Origin: an uncultured bacterium
Lineage (GTDB): Bacteria; Verrucomicrobiota; Lentisphaeria; Oligosphaerales; Oligosphaeraceae
Direction of reading: 5' to 3'
DNA length: 38,549 nt
NCBI GenBank assembly: GCA_900548225.1
Contig: URJM01000014.1
Span: forward strand, 1-38,549
In this document: one piece after another, positions 1 through 7,977 of the stretch
Position numbering within the stretch: position 1 is the stretch's first letter
How the letters are laid out: each line of letters begins with the position of its first letter
Position numbers and translations under genes: made by a program
Notes under the pieces: generated by a model
Told to the model about the DNA's origin: nothing
Seen by the model: only the letters and a program-made list of their open reading frames with translations
The model's database searches: none

Positions 1-335
1 TGAAGCTCTCCCAGTTCTCCAACAAGAACGGCTCCCCCAGCGCGGCAATCTGGGCCGCAGACTCCACGCCCAAGTCGCTTGATCCTGATATCATCCTCAG
101 CAACAAGACCTTCTACGTCGGACCGACTACCTATCCCAGGTCAACCCAGTGCTGGTATCCTGTCCGCATCGCACACGGCGAGATGGCCAACGTTCTCATG
201 TTCGACTCCCATGTCGAGAGCCTCCGCAAGGAACAACTCGACATGGCCGGCTATAACAAGGACGAGCGGAATCTCGACCACTGGAATCCCGCATACGTTG
301 ACGAGAATGGCGAGTACAAGGACTTCAGCAAGTAA
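1..335 (+). CDS. Prepilin-like H-x9-DG family protein, C-terminal part
   Basis: The reading frame is open from base 3 to a TAA at 333-335; the N-terminus lies outside the window. The visible 110 residues contain a His-x9-Asp-Ser-His segment (HGEMANVLMFDSH), which matches the H-x9-DG C-terminal motif of the prepilin-like proteins further along, with Ser in place of the final Gly. The tail is hydrophilic and ends in Lys. By family it is a type II secretion/type IV pilin-like envelope protein anchored by an N-terminal hydrophobic helix, but the helix cannot be seen here. Its function is unknown; these proteins are greatly expanded in Lentisphaerota. A terminator follows closely, so the gene ends its transcription unit. 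Confidence 0.75.
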   Translation, partial: KLSQFSNKNGSPSAAIWAADSTPKSLDPDIILSNKTFYVGPTTYPRSTQCWYPVRIAHGEMANVLMFDSHVESLRKEQLDMAGYNKDERNLDHWNPAYVDENGEYKDFSK

Positions 336-350
336 AACCTGAAACAAACA

Positions 351-394
351 GAAAAGGCTCCTGCATCGCCGCCAGCGAGGCAGGAGCCCTTTTC
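351..394 (+). terminator. Intrinsic terminator after the partial prepilin gene
   Basis: GGCTCCTGC (356-364) pairs with GCAGGAGCC (380-388). An A-run lies 5' of the stem and CTTTTC follows it. It starts 16 bases after the stop codon. Confidence 0.75.
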
Positions 395-539
395 GGTTAG
401 GGAGCATGGGGGAGAGTCGGGAATGGCTTATTTCCAACTTTCTCACATGCTCCTTGTTTATTTAGAGTGCAGGCGTGGCCTGCGGGCCGTGGTTGGGTTT
501 CAATATGTAGATTCCAGAAAAAACTGAGGTGTGGGGAAT

Positions 540-2399
540 ATGGGGAATGCATCTGATGAACGCCAGTGCCAGTCGCGTCAAGGTTTCCTTGAGAAGCTGA
601 AGTCATTCCTTTTCTTCTGTGACGCACCGTATTTGGGTTTGTTGTTTACCGCGGCGTGCGGGGCATTGTATTGGTGGTTTTTCCAGGCGTTTGTCCTCTA
701 TGTGCCGATTGGGGGATTGCTCCCGAGGTTGCTTTGGGTGGTGAGCGCGGGGTTCGTCCTGTGCCCACTGTGGATTGCCATTTCCGTTCTGGCGCTCCAT
801 GCCATTGTGACGACCTTGGGAAAGCCCAAAGGGCTTCATGCCTTCCTTGTAATCGCGGGAGTGCTCGTCAACCCCGTTGGAATCGGGTTGATTTGCTGGA
901 GTCTCTTCAGACAACGGAAGTGGCTGCCTTTTATCCTGATGTTGGCAACGGGGCTGCTTCTCTGCCTTCCGCCCGTCTTCTGCCTCCTGGACATGGTCTG
1001 GTGGCTGTCGGTGGACTGGCTGTTCGTCGTCCCCGTGGCGGCGTTTGCCGTAACGGCCTTGTCCAGGCCATTGCCGACTGGGAGGACCAGCCGCCTGCAA
1101 GTCGCCTGGGCGTTTCTCCCCTGCGTGCTGGCGTGCTTTCTCCTGGGCTATTGCAAAATGCAGGAGTGCGGCATTCGCCGCGACACTGCAAGAATCAAGG
1201 CCGGCATTGGAAAACGCCTGGACTGCCCCATGGACACTGAAAGCCTCCGGCAGCGCCTGGAAAGCGGCTTCCCCGTATCCCAGGAGCCGCTGAAGACGCT
1301 TTTCGCCATCAGGGAGGACATGGACGGCGGGGTCTTCCAGTATCTGAAAGGCAATGAGAGGCGGGAGGAGCTCAAGGCGATTCTCCAGCAGTTCCAGGAG
1401 ACGCATGCGGACTATGTCAATGCCGCCGAGGCATTGATGCAGTTGCCCCCACAGAGAATCCAACACAGGATTCCGGATGACAGCGAAAGCATTTTCTCCA
1501 CACCCCTGCCGGAGACAAGGTGGTTCAGGGCAGTGGCACGGTATTATGGCGTGATGATGCGGGCAGATGCTGGAGACAAGCGGCGCGTGGCGGACTGCAA
1601 CCAGGCCATGGCGTCCGTCAGGGACTGGCTGTTGAAGAACACCATACTCATTGAGACCTTAGTCGCATCTTCCATTGAGCAGATGCGCCTGGGAGCCCTG
1701 TGTTATTGCCTGCCTTATGCGGAATACACGCAGGACGAGTGGCGTATGCTTGTGGGCGGGGAGCTGGATTGGAGAGATGCGTATGCCAGGGTAATCGCTG
1801 ATGAGCTGGTCTGGCAGGATGACCTCATCCGGTGGATCTTCAATGTCTCAGGGAACCCCGCCGACTTTGTCAAGAGGGAACTGGATCTGCCTGGCTCTAT
1901 GCCGAGGGCCATTCTTCGCCGATGGGTTGAGATGGATTGCCACCTCGGGCTGAAATATGCCGAAAAGGGCATCAGCATCGTGCTGGACGGAGACGAAAAG
2001 GATGCTCTGGCCCTTGAGGAGGAAGCCAGGGAGGCGCTCGACCGGCAGTTCGCCCTGCTGAGCATTATGATGCGTCCACATACCGCAAACATCATGACTA
2101 GAATCCAGGAAGCCAGGAACAGGCATGCCATGGCAATGCTGGCATGGCAGGTCATGGACTACCGCCGCCGCCACGACGGAACGCTCCCCGAATCACTGGC
2201 CGACCTCTCCCCGGAAGGCGGCATGCCTTCGGTGGACGGGACGCCTGTCCTCTATGAAAAGGGTGAACTGGAAATCCAGGCGCGAGGTGACGCACGCACG
2301 ACATTCAGGGGATTCAGGCTCTACTGCCCAGATGAGGGCACGGCAGGCACCACTGGCAAGAATGCAAGGTGCTTCGTCCTGGTTCCCCTCGAAGAATAG
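540..2399 (+). CDS. Unrecognised polytopic membrane protein with large soluble C-terminal domain
   Basis: This 619-residue protein is not recognised by name. The first about 205 residues hold roughly six hydrophobic segments rich in Trp, Leu and Val (about 30-50, 60-88, 97-118, 125-147, 150-170 and 185-205). The remaining about 410 residues are soluble, mostly helical and charged. Near the C-terminus there is a segment of the type YRRRHDGTLPESLADLSP followed by a short domain around a GTPVLYEKGELEI stretch; similar tails occur in planctomycete and lentisphaeral membrane proteins of unknown role. ATG 540 is preferred over the upstream GTG at 531 because GAGGT at 526-530 is spaced correctly only for ATG 540. 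It stands alone between two terminator-like structures. No function is proposed. Confidence 0.8.
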   Translation: MGNASDERQCQSRQGFLEKLKSFLFFCDAPYLGLLFTAACGALYWWFFQAFVLYVPIGGLLPRLLWVVSAGFVLCPLWIAISVLALHAIVTTLGKPKGLHAFLVIAGVLVNPVGIGLICWSLFRQRKWLPFILMLATGLLLCLPPVFCLLDMVWWLSVDWLFVVPVAAFAVTALSRPLPTGRTSRLQVAWAFLPCVLACFLLGYCKMQECGIRRDTARIKAGIGKRLDCPMDTESLRQRLESGFPVSQEPLKTLFAIREDMDGGVFQYLKGNERREELKAILQQFQETHADYVNAAEALMQLPPQRIQHRIPDDSESIFSTPLPETRWFRAVARYYGVMMRADAGDKRRVADCNQAMASVRDWLLKNTILIETLVASSIEQMRLGALCYCLPYAEYTQDEWRMLVGGELDWRDAYARVIADELVWQDDLIRWIFNVSGNPADFVKRELDLPGSMPRAILRRWVEMDCHLGLKYAEKGISIVLDGDEKDALALEEEAREALDRQFALLSIMMRPHTANIMTRIQEARNRHAMAMLAWQVMDYRRRHDGTLPESLADLSPEGGMPSVDGTPVLYEKGELEIQARGDARTTFRGFRLYCPDEGTAGTTGKNARCFVLVPLEE

Positions 2400-2555
2400 A
2401 AGAGACTCCGCCCCGGCGCGGGAGCCTTGGAGAAACACCGTCGCCGTGATACATTACGATTGTGTTCGGACAATAGCTAAGTCGGATGCACAGGCATCCA
2501 TGAGGCACGGGCGTTAAGCAACACGGCGGCATCGGCGGCAATGTATACCAGGAAG

Positions 2556-2590
2556 GCATGCGATTCTCTTGCGGGGGTGGCATGCTTTTT
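2556..2590 (+). terminator. Possible weak terminator or leader hairpin
   Basis: Two GCATGC hexamers (2556-2561 and 2580-2585) can pair and are followed by TTTTTC. The stem is only 6 bp with an 18-base loop. The rest of the 235-base gap at 2400-2634 shows no gene. Confidence 0.3.
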
Positions 2591-2634
2591 CTGTGCATGA
2601 ACGACACGGCTGCTTTTTCTGGAGGTCAATCACA

Positions 2635-3045
2635 ATGGCATGTTTTCTTGTCCCCGCGGCAGAGGCAGTCGTCACGACGCTTGCCGCAAAACTCCTGAAG
2701 TCCAGGGAGAAGGCGAGGAATGTTGAGATCCGGCTGCCTGACGGTTCCGTTGAGACGGCGACGAGGGTTCCCTTCTCCACGAAGCTGGGCTGGCTGAACA
2801 AACTGCTCTGGGGCGGTTCCGCCCTTCTTGCCTTTGAGCACGTATGGCACGGCGAGGTCGTCCCCTTCTTCCCGTTTCTTACTGCGGTGAGGGATGGGGA
2901 GACATCGGAGATGCTGGCGGAAATGGGCAGCGCCGGCGTCATGATGGCGGCTCTTGTCACGGTCGTGTGGTTCGGCATGCTTGCCGTTTCCGCGATGGTC
3001 GAAAGACGCGCCCTGGCCAACTCGAAACTTGTGGAGGAATCCTGA
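2635..3045 (+). CDS. Small membrane protein, first of a pair
   Basis: This 136-residue protein starts at ATG 2635, with GGAGGT at 2621-2626 eight bases upstream. An in-frame ATG at 2569 has no such site. The start MACFLVPAAEA is followed by a Lys/Arg-rich amphipathic stretch, then hydrophobic segments at about 52-66 and 100-122, and a charged tail. I believe a small protein with this LVPAAEA start occurs in other anaerobes next to a partner like the following gene, but that is recollection and no function is known to me. The next gene starts 2 bases after this stop with its ribosome-binding site inside this gene, so the two are almost certainly translated together. Confidence 0.75.
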   Translation: MACFLVPAAEAVVTTLAAKLLKSREKARNVEIRLPDGSVETATRVPFSTKLGWLNKLLWGGSALLAFEHVWHGEVVPFFPFLTAVRDGETSEMLAEMGSAGVMMAALVTVVWFGMLAVSAMVERRALANSKLVEES

Positions 3046-3047
3046 CA

Positions 3048-3362
3048 ATGACTCTTCTGATAACTGTCTTTGCCGCCATCGTCAGCACAATCGTATGGTA
3101 CAAGGATGCTCCCAAGGGCGAGATGAAGGTCGCACCCCTCTGCTGGATGTATTGGGGCGCCTCCCTGATGTGGCTTGTGGATGCAATCTTCGAGTATGCC
3201 GAGGAGGGCGCGGATTACTTTGCCCCAGCGCCGCTTGACATGCTCAACGACCTCTACCTCGGGCTCTCCGTCGTCGCCCTCGGACTCGTCATCTGGCTTG
3301 TCATCCTCCTTGCGAAGGATCCCAAGGGCGTCGTCAGGGCCGCACTCTTCAGAAGGAGCTGA
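3048..3362 (+). CDS. Small membrane protein, second of a pair
   Basis: This 104-residue protein starts at ATG 3048. GTGGAGGA inside the end of the previous gene serves as its ribosome-binding site. Two or three hydrophobic segments are visible: residues 2-16, about 29-44 (partly hydrophobic), and about 68-92 (a long Leu/Val run). An acidic patch rich in Glu and Asp sits between them. The tight coupling to the previous gene suggests the two products form one membrane complex. No catalytic motif is seen and the function is unknown. A terminator follows. Confidence 0.75.
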   Translation: MTLLITVFAAIVSTIVWYKDAPKGEMKVAPLCWMYWGASLMWLVDAIFEYAEEGADYFAPAPLDMLNDLYLGLSVVALGLVIWLVILLAKDPKGVVRAALFRRS

Positions 3363-3412
3363 AACACCCAAGGGGCGCGTGGACGCCTCTGCGCCAAAAT
3401 GACATGACAACA

Positions 3413-3451
3413 GGGCGCGCACCCCGATTTCCCAGGGGTCGCGCCTTTTTT
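3413..3451 (+). terminator. Intrinsic terminator after the small membrane protein pair
   Basis: GGGCGCGCACCCC (3413-3425) pairs with GGGGTCGCGCC (3435-3445) with one bulged C, and six T follow. Confidence 0.75.
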
Positions 3452-3560
3452 CGTGCCTTGACGAGCCACCCACATGGCCAAAAAAAACTGGTTTTCAGCC
3501 CATTCTTTTGAAGAAAGGGGTTGTTTTATCGCCGGTTATTTCCGATAATACGGGAAGAAC

Positions 3561-3581
3561 GGGATGGCGGGTTGCCATCCC
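3561..3581 (+). other. Stem-loop in the leader of a prepilin-like gene
   Basis: GGGATGGC (3561-3568) and GCCATCCC (3574-3581) form a perfect 8-bp stem with a 5-base loop, 73 bases before the start codon at 3655. CCCTTT follows but there is no real T-run. It may be a weak terminator or an mRNA leader structure. Confidence 0.5.
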
Positions 3582-3654
3582 CCCTTTCATTTGAATCGAT
3601 TTTCCCAACCGGTATCTCCAATCGCATCATCAACCCTCACCTGGAGGCAAACTA

Positions 3655-4542
3655 ATGAAGAAATCCTTCACTCTTATTGAGCTTCTCGTCGTCATCGCGA
3701 TCATCGCGATTCTGGCGTCAATGCTTCTCCCGGCCCTTTCGAAGGCCCGCGAGAAGGCACGCGCCATCAGCTGCACCAACAACCTGAAGCAGCTGACGCT
3801 GGGCAATCTCCTCTACGCCAATGACTACGATGATTTCATCACCCCCGTCGGATATCGCACCGCCGGCAACCTGGCGGAACTCGGATTCGGCGGAGATTGG
3901 ATCAAGTCCGGCGACGGCGCAATCGAAAACGGCCACTATTACTTCTGGTTCACCCTGAACCCACTCATCCCCGGCGCACCCATGACCTCAAACGAGTGGC
4001 TGAACAAGGACCCCGCCGCACATACTCAGGATGCCTCCGGCAACCGTCTGAACGGCACCGACAAGAGCTCATGGCACAAGGTCACCCTCTGCCCTTCCTG
4101 CCCCACCTCAAGCCGCGTCATGGGAAACAACGGATACCAGGCCAGCTGCGGAATGAGCTTCCAGCCCTCCCTCAAGGGCGGCAGCTGGACAAAGTCACAC
4201 TTTATGTATGACGATGCAGGCATCAACGGTGCCGACTGGCACCGCGTCAGCTCCATCAAGTACACCTCAATCCATGTGAACCTGGTGGACGGAGCGACCT
4301 GGGAGAAGGGCTACAAGCCCATCTCCGACTCATACATGACTGGCCCCAAGTCCATCTGCGAAGACAAGGATGTCTACTTCCGCCACAGCAACCAGATGAA
4401 CCTCTCCTTCAGCGATGGACACGTGGAGAGCGTCGACATCCAGAAGGCAAGGAACACGAACAGCACCTACAGCCGGTACTATCTGGTCACCGACTACTAC
4501 TGGCACCCGAACTGCGACATCCCCGGCGGCGACAAGCGCTAG
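3655..4542 (+). CDS. Prepilin-like H-x9-DG family protein (paralog 1)
   Basis: This 295-residue protein has a type IV pilin/type II secretion N-terminus: MKKS followed by FTLIELLVVIAIIAILASM, with Glu at position 5 of the mature helix. The predicted cleavage site has Ser rather than the canonical Gly before Phe. The first 40 residues form the membrane helix, followed by a basic ALSKAREKARAISCTNNLKQ segment. The C-terminal H-x9-DG motif is seen as HSNQMNLSFSDG near residue 246. The rest is rich in Tyr, Trp, Gly and Asn and is probably an exposed beta-rich domain. GGAGG at 3643-3647 supports the start. It is the first of three tandem paralogs, with lower similarity to the other two. Whether these build a pilus-like fibre, an S-layer-like coat or carbohydrate-binding proteins is unknown. 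Confidence 0.9.
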   Translation: MKKSFTLIELLVVIAIIAILASMLLPALSKAREKARAISCTNNLKQLTLGNLLYANDYDDFITPVGYRTAGNLAELGFGGDWIKSGDGAIENGHYYFWFTLNPLIPGAPMTSNEWLNKDPAAHTQDASGNRLNGTDKSSWHKVTLCPSCPTSSRVMGNNGYQASCGMSFQPSLKGGSWTKSHFMYDDAGINGADWHRVSSIKYTSIHVNLVDGATWEKGYKPISDSYMTGPKSICEDKDVYFRHSNQMNLSFSDGHVESVDIQKARNTNSTYSRYYLVTDYYWHPNCDIPGGDKR

Positions 4543-4562
4543 CCGGACTCGCCCCCGTGAAT

Positions 4563-4592
4563 GTCACGTGAGGCTCAGTCGCCCCACGTGAC
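4563..4592 (+). other. Stem-loop between prepilin-like paralogs 1 and 2
   Basis: GTCACGTGaGGC (4563-4574) pairs with GCCcCACGTGAC (4581-4592) with one mismatch and a 6-base loop. The outer 8 bp are perfect. No T-run follows. It lies 39 bases before the next start codon. Confidence 0.55.
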
Positions 4593-4631
4593 GCACGGGC
4601 AACCAAATCACCTTTGCCCAGGAGCCCCATA

Positions 4632-5480
4632 ATGAAGAAATCCTTCACCTTGATTGAACTTCTCGTCGTCATCGCAATCATCGCGATTCTGGCGTCGATG
4701 CTTCTCCCCGCACTTTCGAAGGCCCGTGCCAAGGCCCGCGCAATCAACTGCATCAACAACCAGAAGCAGTGCGCGCTGGGGCTTCTGCTCTACGCCGACG
4801 ACTACGACGGCTACATCATCACCGTCCCCGGCAGTAAAATTGGTGCGTGGTGGTACTGGCCGGCCTGCTACTCTGACGGCGCCATCTACCGGAAGTACCG
4901 CGACACGGCCGGCGTCGAGTACGGTGCCCTTGGCCTGGGCTACATCCCCGTGGGAGTGGACCACTGCACAATCTTCAGCTACGGCAAGAAGACAGTCACC
5001 GCCGATGGGAGCCAGGTGCAGGAACACACCTCCACCGCATACGGAATGCCCAACTACCGCCAGAATGTCATTGACATGTCGAACGAGAGCCACGCGACCT
5101 GGGGCAGCGTCGAACTCAAGACTGTCGCTCCGACCGGCAATGGCGGCCGTGGCCTGCGCATTGACTCCGGCAAGACGCCCGCCTCGGTGCGCTGGGTATT
5201 CTCCTGCTCGGTACAGTGCGCCGACAACACTCCCACCACCAAGGGTTCGTCCACAATCGGAGCACGCGACTACACCTACAACCCCAATCTGGCGACCATC
5301 GCCGCCATGCACAGCGACATGGCCAACATGGCGTTCTGGGACGGGCATGCCGAGGCGGTCACTGGCGCCAAGGCTGCGGAGTACTGGTGCCGTGGCAGCA
5401 ATGCGGCCGTCAAGCAGTGCGCAGTCGTAGTCGGCAATAAACTTGTGCCGTTCCCCACGGTGGACGTGGATCCGTACTAA
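4632..5480 (+). CDS. Prepilin-like H-x9-DG family protein (paralog 2)
   Basis: This 282-residue protein starts at ATG 4632, with AGGAG at 4620-4624; the in-frame ATG at 4614 is rejected because it puts six residues before the conserved MKKSFTLIE start. The N-terminal helix is nearly identical to paralog 1. The C-terminal H-x9-DG motif is HSDMANMAFWDG. It is much closer to the next gene than to paralog 1, sharing the YTYNPNLATIAAMH, GYIPVGVDHCTIFS and AEYWC-G-NAAVKQC segments. The pair therefore looks like a recent tandem duplication. Several conserved Cys residues outside the helix (HCTIFS, SCSVQC, AEYWC, KQC) suggest disulfide-stabilised exported domains, which fits the presence of dsbD at 34.6 kb. 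The role is unknown. Confidence 0.9.
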   Translation: MKKSFTLIELLVVIAIIAILASMLLPALSKARAKARAINCINNQKQCALGLLLYADDYDGYIITVPGSKIGAWWYWPACYSDGAIYRKYRDTAGVEYGALGLGYIPVGVDHCTIFSYGKKTVTADGSQVQEHTSTAYGMPNYRQNVIDMSNESHATWGSVELKTVAPTGNGGRGLRIDSGKTPASVRWVFSCSVQCADNTPTTKGSSTIGARDYTYNPNLATIAAMHSDMANMAFWDGHAEAVTGAKAAEYWCRGSNAAVKQCAVVVGNKLVPFPTVDVDPY

Positions 5481-5503
5481 CGGGTGGTCTGCCCAATAGG
5501 TTC

Positions 5504-5532
5504 ACCTGTTCGGTCTACTAGACCGAACAGGT
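5504..5532 (+). other. Perfect 13-bp stem-loop between prepilin-like paralogs 2 and 3
   Basis: ACCTGTTCGGTCT (5504-5516) and AGACCGAACAGGT (5520-5532) are exact inverted copies around a 3-base loop. It lies 24 bases after the stop of paralog 2 and 31 bases before the start of paralog 3. No T-run follows, so it is not a standard intrinsic terminator. It could be an mRNA processing or stability element or a protein-binding site. Confidence 0.7.
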
Positions 5533-5563
5533 CATCAATCCCACGCAAAGGAAAGCCTAACCA

Positions 5564-6409
5564 ATGAGGAAATCCTTCACCTTGATTGAACTTCTCGTCG
5601 TCATCGCGATCATCGCGATTCTGGCGTCGATGCTTCTTCCGGCGCTGTCGAAGGCCCGTGCCAAGGCCCGCGCCATCAGCTGCACCAACAACCAGAAGCA
5701 GTGTGCGCTGGGCGTCCTGCTCTACTCCAATGACTACGACGGCTACATCATCACCGTCCCCGGCAGCGCCTGGGGCGCATGGTGGTACTGGCCGGGAGCC
5801 TATTCGGACGCCGCGTTGTACAGGAACTACCATGATAATTACGACGGCTATGGCGCTGTTGGCCTTGGCTACATCCCCGTGGGTGTCGACCACTGCACAA
5901 TCTTCAGCTTCGGCAAGAAGTCGTTGGCTTCCGACGGCTCTGACATGCAGGAGCACAACACCACCGCATACGGCATGCCCAACTACCGTGCAGACACCTT
6001 CGATCCCGGGAATGACACCCATGCGACCTGGGGCAGTGTGGAACCCAAGACCTTTGCCGCGACCGGCAATGGCGGCAAGGGCCTGCGCCTTGACTCCGGC
6101 AAGGTTCCCGCATCGTCACGCTGGATCTTCTCCTGCTCGGTGCAGTGCAGCAACCGCGTGCCCACTGACAAGGGGCACTCTCAGATCGGCCCCCGCGACT
6201 ACACCTACAATGACAACCTGGCGACCGTCGCCGCCATGCACACCGATCAGGCCAACATGGCGTTCTGGGACGGGCATGCCGAGAGTGTCACGGGCCCCAA
6301 GGCGGCTGAATACTGGTGCCTTGGCGGTAACGCCGCCGTCAAGCAGTGCGCTATCGTGGTGGGCAACAAGCTCACGGAATACAATGATGTCAAAGTCGAG
6401 CCCTTCTAG
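5564..6409 (+). CDS. Prepilin-like H-x9-DG family protein (paralog 3)
   Basis: This 281-residue protein starts MRKSFTLIE at ATG 5564, preceded by AAAGGAAA. It is collinear with paralog 2 over its whole length and identical in long blocks. H-x9-DG is HTDQANMAFWDG. As in paralog 2, Ser precedes the cleavage position and Glu is at mature position 5. Conserved Cys residues are kept (HCTIFS, SCSVQC, AEYWC, KQC). Differences cluster around residues 82-100 and 120-150, which may be exposed variable loops. A terminator follows, so paralogs 2 and 3, and perhaps 1, are one transcription unit with hairpins between the genes. Confidence 0.9.
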   Translation: MRKSFTLIELLVVIAIIAILASMLLPALSKARAKARAISCTNNQKQCALGVLLYSNDYDGYIITVPGSAWGAWWYWPGAYSDAALYRNYHDNYDGYGAVGLGYIPVGVDHCTIFSFGKKSLASDGSDMQEHNTTAYGMPNYRADTFDPGNDTHATWGSVEPKTFAATGNGGKGLRLDSGKVPASSRWIFSCSVQCSNRVPTDKGHSQIGPRDYTYNDNLATVAAMHTDQANMAFWDGHAESVTGPKAAEYWCLGGNAAVKQCAIVVGNKLTEYNDVKVEPF

Positions 6410-6432
6410 GGCATAGACGCGCCTTCCAAAGG

Positions 6433-6471
6433 AAAAGGGCTTCGAGGCCGCAAGGCATCGGAGCCCTTTTT
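6433..6471 (+). terminator. Intrinsic terminator after the prepilin-like paralogs
   Basis: AAAAGGGCT (6434-6442) pairs with AGCCCTTTTT (6462-6471), with further pairing of the CGAGGC and GCATCGG segments inside. It ends in a T-run. Confidence 0.75.
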
Positions 6472-6614
6472 GTAGTGCGGCCGAAGCCGGGCAACGCAGG
6501 GGATGCTGGGCTTTCCCCGTGCCCGGAACTGCATTGCGACGCACGGAAGGCAAATTGCCTCCGGAAGCGACAGGCCCAGGCTGTTGCCCTGCGGGAGACT
6601 CTTATATTCTGCCC

Positions 6615-7955
6615 ATGGACAAGCGTGGCACCGAAGGGGCGATCTTCGCCTCCGCAAATCTCTGGCACATTCTATTCACGATGGCTCCGCCCGTAATGGT
6701 GGCGCAGCTTCTCCAGGCGTTGTACAACGTCGTGGACAGCTATTATGTGGGCAAGTTCTCCGCAGAGGGGCTTGCCGCATTGTCAATCGTCTATCCAATA
6801 CAGTTCATGACATTCGCATTGGCCGTCGGCACGGGCATAGGCGTCAATACCCTGATGTCGAAGCTCTATGCCCTTGACGAGCACAAGCGCGCATACTGGG
6901 CCGCCGGCACGGGAACTGTCCTGGCAGTCATCATGTGGGTGGGCTTTTCCGTACTGACGGCGCTGTTCCTGGAGACCTTCGTCAGGGGGTCCACGGACAA
7001 TCCTGAGACTGCCCGCTATGGGATGATCTACGGCCGCCTTGTCTGCTACGGCAGCCTTCCTGTATTTCTGGAGAGCATCTGGACCAAGGTCCACCAGGCT
7101 GGCGGCAACATGCGGCTTCCGACGGTTGCGCAGGTGACAGGCTCCCTGGTGAACATCATCCTCGACCCAATCCTGATTTGGGGATGGGGCATTGTGCCGG
7201 CGCTTGGGATTGCCGGCGCCGCATACGCGACCCTCGTCGGCCAGGTAGCGGCCATGCTGATTGTCATGAGAGGCGGATTGAAGCCGCCGCCGCGCGTCTG
7301 TGAAATGCCGACGCTGACGAAGGAAATCTACAAGCTCGGCATTCCCTCCATCATCATGTATTTCCTGATGACCTTCTACATCGTCTTCCTGAACATGATT
7401 CTGGGAGGATTCTCCGACGCGGCCGTCACGGTCCTCGGGCTCTACTACAGGCTCCAGAGCTTCTTCTTCATACCGCTCTTCGCGATGCACGCGTGCATCG
7501 TCCCGATCCTCAGCTTCAACTACGCCAGAAGGGAATACGGGCGTTGCCGGCAGATGATGCGCAACATCACAATCGTCTCCCTGGCATTCATGACAATCGG
7601 CACCGCGTGCTTCCTCCTCATTCCCCGATGCCTCCTGAACATCTTCACACCGACGGAGGAGGTCCTCAGGGTCGGGATACCTGCATTCAGAATCATCGGA
7701 ATCAGCTTCTTCCCGGCAGTCTTCTCAATGACGCTGCCAATCTTCTTCCAGGCTGTCGGACAACTCGCGCCAAGCATCTGGCTCTCCCTCACAAGGCATG
7801 TCTTCTGCCTGATGACGCTCTTCTACCTCCTCTCGCTAATCGGATTGGGCTGGACATGGGCGGCATTTCCGCTGGCCGAGTCCATTACGGGTGGTGTCGG
7901 GATAATCCTGTATTACCACCACTGGAGAACGCTGAAACTGCGGGCAATTTCATAG
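6615..7955 (+). CDS. MATE family efflux transporter
   Basis: This 446-residue inner-membrane exporter of the multidrug and toxic compound extrusion family uses H+ or Na+ antiport. The typical MATE N-terminus is seen (ILFTMAPPVMVAQLLQALYNVVDSYYVGKFS, given here in shortened sense), followed by about 12 hydrophobic segments in two halves; the second half begins near IYKLGIPSIIMYFLM. The length is normal for the family. ATG 6615 (MDKRGTEGAIF) is chosen because the in-frame ATG at 6519 adds 32 low-complexity residues and overlaps the region just after the terminator. No good ribosome-binding site is seen. It appears monocistronic. The substrate cannot be inferred. Confidence 0.88.
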   Translation: MDKRGTEGAIFASANLWHILFTMAPPVMVAQLLQALYNVVDSYYVGKFSAEGLAALSIVYPIQFMTFALAVGTGIGVNTLMSKLYALDEHKRAYWAAGTGTVLAVIMWVGFSVLTALFLETFVRGSTDNPETARYGMIYGRLVCYGSLPVFLESIWTKVHQAGGNMRLPTVAQVTGSLVNIILDPILIWGWGIVPALGIAGAAYATLVGQVAAMLIVMRGGLKPPPRVCEMPTLTKEIYKLGIPSIIMYFLMTFYIVFLNMILGGFSDAAVTVLGLYYRLQSFFFIPLFAMHACIVPILSFNYARREYGRCRQMMRNITIVSLAFMTIGTACFLLIPRCLLNIFTPTEEVLRVGIPAFRIIGISFFPAVFSMTLPIFFQAVGQLAPSIWLSLTRHVFCLMTLFYLLSLIGLGWTWAAFPLAESITGGVGIILYYHHWRTLKLRAIS

Positions 7956-7977
7956 AAGGAAGGGCAGTAAACCGTGA

